DNA of 45,533 nt, from the NCBI GenBank assembly GCA_004802705.1, contig SGPL01000259.1:1-45533 (forward strand). The letters are read 5' to 3'. The position numbers and the translations under genes were made by a program. Each line of letters opens with the position of its first letter. Position 1 is the first letter of the stretch. This document shows, one piece after another, positions 1-11,609 of this stretch. Under the pieces are notes generated by a model. The model was not told where the DNA came from and did no database searches. It saw nothing but the letters and a program-made list of their open reading frames with translations. The DNA comes from Bondarzewia mesenterica. Taxonomy: Eukaryota > Basidiomycota > Agaricomycetes > Russulales > Bondarzewiaceae.

Positions 1-1227
1 AGTATATAAGCTACAATATGTCTTTGCAAAATATCAGATCAGTCTCTAGACTTCAGATCTCATTTCACCTGTGTGAACTACGACTGCGACCTGCGACTTG
101 CGACTTTGACTTTGCTTTTGCTGCGACCTTCGACATTGCTCCTCTATCTCTAAACACCATGCTTCATCTCTATATCCTATCCATCCTCCTGTTCTATAAC
201 ATCTCGGACCTTTGACCCAAATATCGCACTGACTTCGCATCTTCGTCGGAACATCGCTCTGATATTGCAATTGATTGCACGCTCTCATTCATCCTTCATA
301 TCCATCTACTCATACACCTGTGTCTTTGCAGCAGATGTCTACTCGACTCATCCTCTTGCACATCACCTGTGGTGTCTTTTGGGGTGTTGTTTCTCCCCTA
401 GGGGCATCACGAGTGTATCAACGCTTGTTGACTAACTTTTCTAAGGTGGCTTTGCCCTCTTATTGAAGTCACTCTCAGGCTAGTAAATTCATCTCTACAC
501 TTCAGGAAGCTCTGTCCTAATCTGGAGGCAACTGGTCTACAGAATCAGCATCTACTTCTATGAAGTATCTGAAAGCACACGGCTTCTCAGGTTTTCATAA
601 GATCAGTTGAATTCTGGTTGATCTCACCTTTTGGGATTGAATCTTAGCTTGCTTATCTTCCTCATCATCAGCATCTATCTGTATGCTGAAACTGAGTCTA
701 CATCACGAATCTATGCTGAATCGATATCTGAAGTCACGAAGTCTACGCCGAATTCAAGTATACGTCATGAGTCTACGCCGAGTCAGTCTATCTGAAGTCT
801 ACATTATTTAAGTCCAGTCCAGTCTAGTATACGTCATGAGTCTATGCTAAATTCACTGTCTATATCTACGTCTTACACTCTCGATTCAGTTTATGATCAC
901 ATCTACGTCCTTTCATTTTCTTTCTGTCTAGTTGATCTGATTCTGCTAAAGCTTTTGCCAAGCCCAGAACCTCCCACGTTCATCCGCATTCATCCTCAGT
1001 GAATTCCTTTGACTTCTCCAGTTCAGTTCACCATATCATTCATCCTTTGATTACAACTTTTCAGCTCATCTTCGAGATCTAATGCATACCTTCTCCTTGA
1101 GTGTAGTCAGGCAATAAAACAGACCAACCTCAAAAACACCCAGACTATTCTCTGAACAATGTCAATTCTGAGATAGCCTGGACGCTTGAGTTTGTTTTAC
1201 CCATCAAAGTCAGTTAGTGTGATTTGA
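1..1227. other. No gene recognised; short degenerate repeats
   Basis: No convincing coding frame is visible. The sequence is pyrimidine-rich and has a short GCGACYT-type microsatellite near 80-125. At about 680-870 the motif GTCTACGCCGA and the longer string GTATACGTCATGAGTCTA recur (near 758 and 828), suggesting a small decayed tandem repeat. CG dinucleotides are commoner here than in the 8-37 kb part of the window. Confidence 0.5.
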
Positions 1228-3843
1228 GTGCACCCTTCCTGTGCCTCTCACATCTTTCCAATTTCCTTGGAACAAATTTACAGCATGACATCATCACCAC
1301 TGCCAAACATGAAAATGCTTTACACTGTCATGGAGGCAACATTATACCAGGACATGCAACATGCTCCAGCTGCAGAGATGCCCGCTGATATGTGCGAGGC
1401 CTTGGGCTTGCCATTATTGTAAGTAATTTCTCTATCCAACCATTTGACTCATTAAATATGACTATAATGCTGCAACAGGCTAATGCTACAGCAGGCAAAC
1501 TAATAGTGATGCTCAGATGGCCTCTCCCCCTACCTGCGATGCTGAGCCAACCAATGCATCATCAGCAAAAAAGCAAGCTCAAGACACCACGTCCACAAAG
1601 GGCCAACAGACTAGCAAATGCCTTAAGATATCATCCTCAAGGCGCAATTCTCAACTGGCCAACCTGGCATCACTGACACAGCTAGGTCAAAATGCCACTA
1701 TGATCTCATCTACAGTGCATCCTCACTTGTCTGCCATCATTCACTTCATGCTATAGCCACTTCCCGATCGACCAGCAAGCGCCTTAAGACATTATCTCTA
1801 GGGCATGACTCTCGACTGACCAATCTAGCATCACCAATGCAGCGAGGTCGGAATGCCACTGCAACCTCATCTATAGCACATCTTTACTCATTATGCCCTC
1901 ATTTATCTGATGCTGTAGCTGCTCCTCGATTGCTGGATCCTAATCTAACCCAACTATCCATTGATGACATCCCTCCAAGATTCTAATACCCATTCCATGG
2001 TACTGGTGGGGTGCATATTGGTGCAGGAGAGCTTTTTTGATTGAAGCCCGATCGACGCCTCAATGACAATCTCATCGAATGTGCTTTGAAGTGAGTAATA
2101 CATCATCTGCTTTGGGGAACTTATAGCCTGATAGCCCACATGTGCAGATTGTAGTACAATGACCTCAATGCCCTGGATTTTATTCTAACCATGCAAATAC
2201 ACATATTCAGCCCATTCTTCTTCGAGAAGATGTAAGTCCTTCACTGCTTTATTAGTTTATAATCTCAACTCTTACAACTTTGCAGTTCTGAAGGCTATAA
2301 TAGCATCAAGAGGTACACGATGAAGGTGGATGTCTTCACCAAGAGGTTCCTCATAATACCAATCTATAAAGCACAAGTTTCTCTCTTTCTCTTTTTGTTC
2401 TCACCACAGAGTTGGCTGATAGTCAGTGTCAGTGATGAGTCACACTGGTACCTTGCAATTATCACTGACCCAAGCAAGATCTCAAGAAGCTGTCGAACAC
2501 TTATCACATAGTGTATTCTCTTCAATCAGCTTAACCTGTAGGTTGGACTTTGGACTCTGGTGTATCCTCGAAGCAATTTGAGGATGGATAAGTTTTCACA
2601 TTCCTCATTTGCGGGTACAATCTGACGGTATACCANGACAAAAATCCTCATTTTTGATTCTCTTGGTTGATCATGCTGCACATCGAAGAAGACTTTCACA
2701 TATGTCGATTGGCAGACTTCTAAGGATCCAGCATACTGATTGTGCTACTGGCTGTAGGCAGAGGTGCTGATCACTCAGAAATGGGAACTTCACTTCCCTC
2801 CAGCACATATTCAGATCAAGGTTAGTGATCACATCACCTTATCCTGATGTCCTCACTGAATGAATCAATACAAGCAGGTACCANGACAGCGCGTCAGGTC
2901 AGTTGACTGCAGCGTGCATGTTATCCATCTCNTTCATATCTTCATTGCTCATGCCTCCATGCTGATGATGAAAATATAGGTAGGTGCACTTGGTTCCTCC
3001 GCAGTGCAAGATTTCCAATTGATAAGACCTCAGTGTTTATCCCAGATCAGGGCAAACAACAATCTATCTGCTACAGATCTCGATACTCTCTGGCAGGCTG
3101 ACTGTGTTCCTCGTGAACAGCAGATACTCAAAAATTATATTTTGGACCTCATAGATGACTGACATAGNACACAAGGCATGCCCTCATCAGCATACATACA
3201 CAGCAATCCCCTCTCATTGGGCAAAATATTCCCTTCACCCTCCCATTCAATAATAGGTGTCACATACAATGCCTCGACTCCACCACAAAATGCTATCTTT
3301 AGTGAATGAGATGAAACCCAGTCAGTGGCATGGCCTGTAGTCAACTCCTGGCCTCAGGCACTGAGTGACCTGACCCATTCTTGAGATCAAACATTCCCAT
3401 GGATATCTGATGCCACCCCAGTCATGACAGTTCCTCAACTAAAGAAAAAGCCAAAGAAAGTGAAGAAAGATACAAAGCAGTGACTATTGGGCATCAAGTC
3501 CTGTCAAGCATCGACTCTGGGCAACACAATCTGGGGTAAAATCTAGGAGTTTGTCTATCTCTTCAAGAATGTTGANGAGGTCATGGAGGATTTGAAAAAG
3601 GATGTATGGCACATGGATGAGAAATTGAGGAAGTAGGAGAAGAAGGGTGTTTTGGAGAAGTTGGGCAATCAGAAGGTTCGAGAGGATGTGAAGGACTACT
3701 TCACTGAAGCAGTCAAGAGGATTGAGAGCACAAGAGTGGGAGTCATCATCACTAGGAGATCCGCACCCTGGAAGCAACTTGACGCTCTCAAGAAGGCAGA
3801 ATATGACTTCGATGCTGATTCAAAGGAGGAATACTTGGATTAA
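1228..3843 (+). pseudogene. Decayed Ulp1/SENP-like (C48) cysteine protease gene
   Basis: Ulp1/SENP proteases cleave ubiquitin-like modifiers such as SUMO; Agaricomycetes carry many Ulp1-domain genes, often linked to transposons. An open segment from the ATG at 1228 ends at a consensus donor (GTAAGT, 1419) with an acceptor ending at 1478. The protease part starts near 1940 (YPFHGTGGVHI, then LNDNLIE). Clear introns lie at 2091-2147, 2232-2285 and 2821-2877. After the second comes KVDVFTKRFLIIPI and then the catalytic His in SHWYLAII (about 2430-2460). IFDSLG supplies the Asp (about 2650), and VPXQRVRSVDCSVHV supplies the oxyanion Gln (2887-2889) and nucleophile Cys (2908-2910), with Ser replacing the usual Gly of DCG. 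A charged Lys/Glu-rich C-terminal region runs to the stop at 3841. Many frames carry TAG, TAA or TGA where Gln, Trp or Arg would be expected, so the gene is dead. The start is uncertain. Family assignment is fairly firm, gene limits are not. Confidence 0.65.
1608..1910 (+). repeat. Imperfect tandem duplication inside the Ulp1-like relic
   Basis: Two copies of about 135-165 bases lie head to tail, roughly 1608-1745 and 1774-1910. Both begin with AGCAARYGCCTTAAGA and share CTGRCCAAYCTRGCATCAC and GAATGCCACT/AATGCCACT blocks. The copies have diverged mostly by transitions. They lie in the low-complexity region upstream of the protease domain, so this was probably an internal protein repeat. Confidence 0.55.
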
Positions 3844-5743
3844 TGTGAGCCCAATCTGGCGGATGATGATTATCTTCACACCGACTATTGAGATTCATTA
3901 TAGTGCTCTCAATTCATGCCTTTTTTTTCTGTGTTGACCTTCTCTTCCCTGCTTGCCTATCTCATCCTGTATATGCACCTTTCCCAAAAGCATAAATATA
4001 TGTTTTGACTTACTCTTCTATAGATTGATGCTTGAGCTAGCGCTCTTTAATCTCGCTACTATATTTACTTAAATCTATATCGCTGCTGTATGTTGCAGCA
4101 TGCCATGCATCCCCATGTCTGACATAGCAACTCTTTGTGCCAAGTTTTTACCTCAACAGTCCTCCATCCATCCTACACAACTCCTGCTAGACTTTGCCTT
4201 CAAAACCTTTCAATGCTCAGATGCTATCGAGATGTCTTACCTGATCCTCCTGCTGCACTCCCTCCACCCTCCCAGCCCCTCTCTCAGTTTAAAGCCAAGC
4301 TGACTGCATCCTCATCGTATGACCTCTCATCAACCAGTGCACCATCAGCGAGCCAAGGTTCCCTTGGGTTCCACCTCAATGCTCTCTTGCATTAGGAAAA
4401 TTCTCAAGTATATGCACAACAAGTTCAGATTGTATCATCAGTCCTACACCACACAAGTTCTGGAGCATGATCTCAATGAGAACAATACACTGTGGGTCTC
4501 TTCACTAAACATGGATTATGTACTAACATCAACTGAGTTCTACTTTAACACAAGGGCAGTGTTTTTTCCTCGCACAAAAAGGAAACCAAAAACAATCAGA
4601 TAATCTTATTTATATATCTAGCACCTTTTATTTCCTCACATACCTACCCATAGATAATCCTGATTCAATTCTCCTCAGTGAGTTCTGCATCTGTTACCTC
4701 ATTATTGCCAGTCAGATCTATAACCTCAGTCTGACAGTAGTAGTTGCTAAAAGTGCGGTGGGTCATGACTAAACCACAAGTGCTGCACTAGGCAAATAGG
4801 GCCTTGAAGTGAGATCAGGTCAGCCCCGGCCGAACAGCAGTGTCAAGTTGTAGGAATGGATCTGTCATATGATGCACAGGCAGTGCCTACCATACTAGCA
4901 TAGCAGCATTATTTAAGTCTGCAGTGCATTAGTTAAGTCTATGTCTAGTCATTCAGAATGCCACTGAGCCTAAATGCTGATCTAGCAGTGCATAAGTTCT
5001 CTTCAGTGGCTGTCTAGAGAAAGAAATAGTCAACTCTTCTGAACAATGTAGCACATGAAGAGGGCGCTATTCTCCTGGAGCTGCACACCATCCATCAGAT
5101 CCAAAAATGAGTTCGTACAGTCAGGTGGATGGCATACCTTGAGCTGGATACCTGTGCACTAGTACACTGCTCTTTTCATACAATTTTTCCATGAACACTT
5201 TATACCCACACTCATCTTGCATACATAGTGCAACATACTGACCAGTCTGACTGCCAGATGTCAGCATAAATATTGCAGCCTCAGTGAATGCTCACTGGCC
5301 CTCTTGAGCAAAAAGCAGGTACAGGCAACATGAGCTGAGGAATCTGTGTGATAGATAATAGTCACGCAGAGCTGATGGAGTTACCTGCATGTTCCCTTTA
5401 ATAGGTCTTGAAAGAACAGTCATTCAGATACCACTAAGATGCCCACAAGAGATAATCATATACACACCATGCCCATTCACTCAGCCTGTCGCTGTGAGGG
5501 TTGTATTATAAAACTTGGTTTAAGGAGGATTGAATTTGATAGAGGTAATGATGATGAAGAGCAGGTCTAGCAATGAGGAGCAGTTGGTCAGATGGATTAG
5601 ACATGATAGATCACCTGCTCAGTGGACTGAGTAGCAACTGGATGTGCTAACAATACTGACAACACTTTAGCAGTCCATATATAGGTTTCGACTGGAAGCC
5701 ATAGGCATCACGTTCACACTGGATGCTCCTCTAACCGACATCA
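3844..5743. other. No recognised gene
   Basis: Short open frames occur on the + strand (for example 4100-4395 and 4319-4603), but they overlap each other, contain no motif I recognise and show no conserved splice structure. The stretch at 4740-5300 is rich in CAGTGCAT and CACTAG-like words, but no terminal inverted repeat could be matched by eye. Confidence 0.4.
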
Positions 5744-5791
5744 ATTCATAGTGACTTGAAATTATAGTGACTTGAATTCATAGTGACTTGA
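5744..5791 (+). repeat. Three tandem 16-base units
   Basis: The unit ATTCATAGTGACTTGA occurs at 5744-5759, as AATTATAGTGACTTGA at 5760-5775 and again at 5776-5791. The period is exactly 16. It lies about 160 bases upstream of the putative start of the DUF6698-like gene, so it could be an old upstream element, but nothing shows function. Confidence 0.85.
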
Positions 5792-5846
5792 CCTGTCAAC
5801 CAGGTTTGAGTCATTTGGAGCCATACTCACGACTTATTTAACAGTC

Positions 5847-5854
5847 TTATAAAT
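5847..5854 (+). promoter_or_regulatory. TATA-like element upstream of DUF6698-like gene
   Basis: TTATAAAT lies about 100 bases before the ATG at 5951 and is followed by a pyrimidine-rich stretch near 5880-5910, as is common at fungal promoters. This is a placement argument only; AT-rich chance matches are frequent here. Confidence 0.3.
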
Positions 5855-5950
5855 GGACAATGGCCGAGTGTTGAAGTCTGTCTTTTCTGGTCTTAAGTCC
5901 CCCCTCCATTGTTGCTGATCTCTGTCTGTCAATTCCTTCAATTTGTATCT

Positions 5951-7523
5951 ATGGCTGCATCTGATGTGGGAACTAAACGACCAAATGCCTTGCAATTAGG
6001 CTCTAGGAAGAAACTGTACATCCTGTGCAACTGCCAATCTTTACCTCTTTACCTTACACAACTTCCAAACTTTACCATACACCATTGCCAGTCTTTACTG
6101 TACACACCTGCCAGTCTTTACCATACAGATTAATCACTCTGTTTTTTTGTTAGGTGCTTCACTGACCCGCTAGTGCATCATGGTCGCCATTTCAGATGGA
6201 CTATATATGCTCTGTGCAACATTCAAGTGCTCCTTACAAATGGGATCTTGCATTTGGGTGAACTCACAGAAGAGCCTGAGGAGACATTACTAGCGAGTAG
6301 TGGTTCTAGATTATTATACAGAAGTCTCACTGAATCTTTAGTCTGCTCATTCATTTACCTGATTTGGTAGGCAGAGGTAGAAGCACTGCATATTTCAGAC
6401 ACTACTGCAGATGGTACCATGTCTAGAGGAGCACCTCATGAAGGGAGCAGATGAGGATATTGTAGGCATCATAGAACTGGTACAGTAAATGACAATGTTA
6501 TCCTTATATTGATGTTGATTGAATGCTATTTAAGATACAGAAAGGTGCCAGTAGTGCCAGGGCCGATGACATGAAGAGCATTAAGGGACCAATGCTAGAC
6601 TAGATCATGCCTAAGGGTGAAGTACTCAATCCACCAATTGGTCACAATATCAAGATAGATCGTGGCTTCAATCACAATGTTACCAGATCACTTCTTTATC
6701 CAGCTGGCTTGGAGTGGAAGAATCTAGAGTACATCTTTTTTGTACTGCCTGCACATTGTGTGGCTCATGCCATGTAGAATACAAGCACAACTTAAAAGCA
6801 GAGAACTGGCAGTTGCTGGTGACTAATGGCTGATATTCCTGTATGCTAAAGACACGTACGATTCTGAAGAACTGTGGAAAGAACTATTCAAGAGCCAGCT
6901 CCTTATATCAGTAAGTGATGGCCTTTTCTTCCCCTTCTATAGCTTTACTTACAGTTTTAACAACCATCTGCACAGACTTTCAAGCATATCTTCACGTCCT
7001 TGAGCTCTGTTGAGAAGGAAGTCAAGGCAATGAGATTCAACAATGCTCACATTCACGGGATGACCTATGTCACCCTGGCATTAATAACTTACATAGCTAC
7101 TCAGGTGCGATCGACGCCATTCCTTTTCTCGTCTTTAATACCCATTAAATAAGCACAGGTTCAGTTTGCTCTTTTGTCTTTGGCCATGTTTTCTAGGACA
7201 GACACCATCACTAACTCTAAACATTTCTACAATAGTATACTAGACTTACTTGATGATGCAGAGGAGAGAGAAGAGGTTGAGGTGCTGATAGTCTGGTGAA
7301 ACCAGTATGTATTCACCTTTGTCAACTTTCTCGCAGAATGAACTACCTGCTAAGCTATTTGTCCCTCAGCCAGGTCTTTCCAAGTTATTCATCAGCTCAA
7401 CATTCGATGCTGAAGAATAGTGTACTAGCGAAGATAAAGGAGAAGTGGGCACAGAGGAAAGCAGCGGCAGTGGTAGCATTAGCAGCGACAGGACCAGGGA
7501 GTAAAGCTGATACTGGTGCATGA
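5951..7523 (+). pseudogene. DUF6698-like Agaricomycete protein, decayed
   Basis: This is the best preserved gene of the window. It belongs to a family of unknown function abundant in mushroom genomes (DUF6698 by memory). Seen motifs, in order: GRHFRWTIYALCN (from about 6180), RADDMKSIKGPMLD (6561 on), DRGFNHNVTRSLLYPAGLEW (6659 on), RELAVAGD (about 6800), FKHIFTSLSSVEKE (6980 on), HIHGMTYVTLALITYIATQ (7050 on), MFSRTDT and the C-terminal VFPSYSSAQ...KNSVLAKIKEK before a TGA at 7521-7523. Introns with good borders are 6485-6540, 6729-6777, 6911-6975, 7105-7158 and 7305-7369. Three premature stops sit at positions I remember as invariant Trp or Gln in the family: D-W-I (TAG, near 6600), G-D-Q-W (TAA, near 6828) and W-W-N (TGA, near 7297). 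Splicing signals and frame are otherwise intact. The start is a guess; the first intron region 6010-6130 holds a loose CTTTACC repeat. Confidence 0.75.
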
Positions 7524-8681
7524 AGGTTTACAGATGACATATATCCTATTTTACAATTTGTCTACCCATGCAATAATTATTGCAATTGTTCATTCTGCTA
7601 TCACCCAGAGGTCGAATAAGAGGTATATAGTCATCTAGACACCTGCTGATTTGTTATTGTCAGAGTGATACTCGTACTCTAGTAAGCCAATATTAATTGT
7701 GGGTGTCTACAACATCAGCCTTGATTGCAAGGTGAGTTAGTGGTGATCACCACCTGCTATTATTGTTCATCTGTGCATCCCTGAACTTTTAGAGATGCAC
7801 CACTAAGGCATGCAGCTCCTTTCATAGAAAGAGTCAATGGGTAAGCTAGTGCTAACATCCCGCATTTAATTGCAAATTCCACAAACATCACTGCCATTTG
7901 TAAGAGTAGGCACTGAACCCCATTCTTCTTGACATGCACAACTAATGGATCTCAGACACAATACAGCAATGCATAATCAACCATTGTAGAGTTGACCCCA
8001 CCGTGCAAGTGAAGTCAGCTCGACAACAGTTGCACTTTTTGCCAATGCCTTAGTACATGGTATAGTTAGGTACTATCTTCAGTTCACTATTTCTATTATT
8101 TATGTGCTCAATTACTGCCTCTTAGACACTGATTCAAAATGCCTGGCAAACTGCTATCGACCTGACATAACTCGCGCAGTCCTATCAGTATGACAGTGCT
8201 TGCAGTTTTTGTCAACCCTGTACATAATTAGATAGCTAGTCACCATGGGCAATATATCCTCATTCTTAATTATATGTGCCTTTCGCCACTAGTCTGACAA
8301 AATTTACCAAGTCATTGTTATTGTGGCATTTATTTTCCAACTCTAAAAGCTATTGTCATTCTTGTGGCATCTGATGCTGCTGGCAAACTTTGACAAGTTT
8401 GGCATTACATTACCGTTCCTCACCATCTTGTGTTAGTTTTTAGTTTTCACCAACTACACACACCTTTACCTTGCATGATCAATTCATCTATAATTCTTGA
8501 ACTTTTTTCATATATTATTTAGCTTATATTCATTTTTATTTGTTTGTCATTTTCCCTTCAATTCCTCGATGTTATATCTCATAGTTTAATCGACACATCA
8601 GATATGTATGCTAATAAAGTTGCTTATACTGTGACTGAGTATAATCGACACACTGAATAGTTCATTTCTAATAATATCATT
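7524..8681. other. No recognised gene
   Basis: No coding frame or motif could be supported. Base composition becomes steadily more AT-rich to the right, marking a transition into the AT-rich compartment. Confidence 0.45.
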
Positions 8682-8910
8682 AGAAAAAATGAGGTCATCT
8701 GAAAAATATCTATTTTTAGCATGTAATAATAAAGAGCAATATCTTAGCCAATATTATACTAATTTTAATTTTAATTTTAGATTCATGATCTCCTCATTGA
8801 TAGCTTTCTGATCATATATCCATTGGGAGAAAATGAGGTCATTTGAAAAAATCCAGTTTTAATTTATAATAATAAAGAGCAATATTTCAGTCAATACTAT
8901 ACTGATTTGG
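8682..8910 (+). repeat. Direct repeat of about 80 bases, two copies
   Basis: Copies at about 8682-8767 and 8827-8910 share AAAATGAGGTCATYTGAAAA at the left and AATAATAAAGAGCAATAT with CAATAYTATACT at the right. About 60 unrelated bases separate them. Differences are mainly transitions. No flanking target duplication was recognised, so the origin (LTR-like, MITE or simple duplication) is open. Confidence 0.6.
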
Positions 8911-9089
8911 ATTCTGTTTAAGATTATGAATATCTTTATCAAGGTCTTTTACTATAATAATAAACATGATAAAATTATAAAATTATTAATAATAATGCTA
9001 TAAATAGCATACTTAGCCCATATACTATATATATTAAAATATACTCTCATTTTAATTAGCTCACTTATTATGCTCAGCTACATATGGCT

Positions 9090-9270
9090 GAGCTATATTA
9101 AAAACATTGAAAAAATATATATATAACATATAANAAAAATANATAGAAAAAANATATAGNANAAAATATATAGAAAAAAATATAAGAAAAAAATAGAAAA
9201 AAAAAATAGAAAAAAATATTTAAAAAAAGAATAAAGAGATAACATAATAAATAACATAGAAAAATAACAC
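9090..9270. repeat. A-rich / TA low-complexity tract with N bases
   Basis: Long runs of A with TATATA and AGAAAAAAATA words fill the segment, and seven or so N bases occur between 9134 and 9166. Uncalled bases here suggest sequencing or assembly trouble rather than biology. Confidence 0.85.
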
Positions 9271-11605
9271 ATAAAAAGCCATTTATAATATATGAGCACT
9301 TTGTAGATCTCTAATTAAAATATTGGCCATTGGACTAATGAGACTTTATAAATCCTTAAGTGATAATAAATGATAAACTTTGTAAATATACTACAATGAC
9401 GCTTGGGGCCTTAGTTTCATGTCATTCATCAGACGCATTCCTCTGTATATCAACAAGGATATCTTTTCATAAGTGGTCAAGTCTTTCACTGATGAGGGCG
9501 TCTTAATCAGCATGCTAGTCATCATCATCTTCTAGGACATTGTCTCATTCCATCACTATTCATTATATCGTGTATTCTATTAACTTCGACCAAGTTTGGG
9601 GCATGGCCCATGTTTGTCCAATGTGCCACACTCGTGCACTACATTTGAAGGTCAAAGCTCACTGACAGCATCAATTAAACTATGTATGCATTCTCCTACC
9701 ATCATTGTTATTAAGGCATCCCAAGGCTTTATTTTGACTACTATAAGTGGATCAACAACATCTCATTCTCATATGTCATTTGACATGACTTTTCCTTGAC
9801 AAAGGAGCACAAATATACCTACGACATTGCTAAGTCGACTGGATTAAAGATAGAGAGATGACGCATATTGGCAAAAAGTGAATGATGACAAAATGGGGCA
9901 ATATCATATGAAATATCATGATATTTTTCTTAAAGTCAAAGAAAGAATCACCAGAGATCCCTCTAAGCCTTTCTTTCTCTCAATCTGCATTTGAAGGATC
10001 TGATGCCGAGTTTTTATACTAAAGTTAGAAAGATCAATGTGAGCGAGAGGTGAATTATTCACAGATGTAAGATAAAGAGAAGGGGGATGATCATGGATAT
10101 GACCATCAAAGAGGATATAAATGTCTAAGGCTTACTAAGTGAATTCTTTTTTCTTTTTAAGATTTTTTTTTTTATAATATTAAGAACCATTAATTCCTTG
10201 TGCATACCATTGATATACCTGGAGGGGTTTCATCTTATTTATCCCCTCTTTTTACTTTTTGTTACAGTAACGTGTATGGAAATTTATAGTTTTATTATAG
10301 ACATGGCTTTTTTGAAATTCTCTCTGCATGTGCATGTGCCTTTGTAATTATTACAATATTCACCTTACTATATTAGCTACCATTTTATATATATATTTAA
10401 ATAAATGAGGTAAAAATGTGTGAAGAAATGGATGGCACTCATGTTCTCTGAATGTAGAGTGAAATTGAGTGCACATATCTTTATGACATTGAGCAATCTT
10501 CAAACTCACTGATATTAGACAAATAATATCATTGAATGGACTAAAATTAATACACTGCATGAAAAGAGCATAGGCCTTGATTTAAATACTGAATAGAATG
10601 ATTCAGTACATTCTACTATATTATTGTGTGTAGGAGGCATAAATTATACTTATACATGTTGTTTGAGCTTAGAGAAACTCTTTGTAATCATGCCTAACAG
10701 CCCATTCTTACTATATTCTTCAATAATTAGGAACATGAAGGTCAGATCAACTGCAGACAAAATCTACTTATCTTTTAAGTGCATAGGATTGTGCCAGTTG
10801 ATGAATATCAGGATGTTCATATGATGACCTATGGATTACTTTAATCTCATCTCACTGTCAATCAATTCCTTATTCATGGCCATGAGAAATGAATTGCACT
10901 CCTTATTGACATAGAAGAATCGAAACAACCATCTATTAAAGATAGGATGCAAGAAAAATCACTGCACTAAAATGATGTTTTTTCTCAAGCCTTTAGAGAT
11001 CATCCTTCGATATTTGGAGTCATATGAGCTAGTCAAATCTAAAATGGCCAGTAATTCACAAAGACAAGTTAAGCTTAGATTGCTTAAGAGTGATCTTTAA
11101 ATTAGATCTGGTGCTTAAATTTGCCCTGAGGTACAACATTACTATTGGAAAGATGAATCATGTAGCTTTTAAAAGAATTTATTGACTTGCTTGTATGCTG
11201 AGGCCCTGTAACTATTTGATGAATAGTGTATAAGAACTCTTAATTGCAATTGAGCCACAACAGTTTATTCTCACTTTGTTATGTTAGCTAAAGTAGCACA
11301 GGCTCAGGATCTACAAAATGGTGACTGTGTGAGGCTTCGAATTGGCTTAGTCTGTGCATGGTAATATCACATTAATAATTTCAAGTGGAGTTTCAAATGT
11401 GCTTATAAGCTTTTACTGGCACTTCTCTCTCTTGCTTCTCTACTACCATTATTTCTCCAATGTGTTCCATCAATTCTCTCATTTTTCTTTCACTTTTCAA
11501 ATTTCTCACATGCAACTGAGCCATATAAATGGCATGTATACTTCTATGGGACTAGTTGATGACCCATATTGTTTCTTTTTTACTGAATCAGCTTGAATTG
11601 GCTAT
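9271..11605. other. AT-rich DNA, no recognised gene
   Basis: An open + frame at 9596-9799, and another frame across the same bases containing WGMAHVCPMC (near 9590-9640), may be part of a decayed coding exon, but I do not recognise a family. The frames at 10360-10560, 10624-10824 and 11354-11596 show no motif. Nothing else stands out. Confidence 0.4.
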
Positions 11606-11609
11606 TATT

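Noticed and set aside
9093..9299. Phe/Tyr-rich open frame in the A-rich tract, or a mitochondrial insertion
   Set aside because: It is the simple product of A/T low complexity with N bases; no mitochondrial gene sequence could be recognised.
11333..11345. Possible tRNA T-arm (GCTTCGAATTGGC)
   Set aside because: No matching acceptor, D-arm or anticodon arm could be folded around it.
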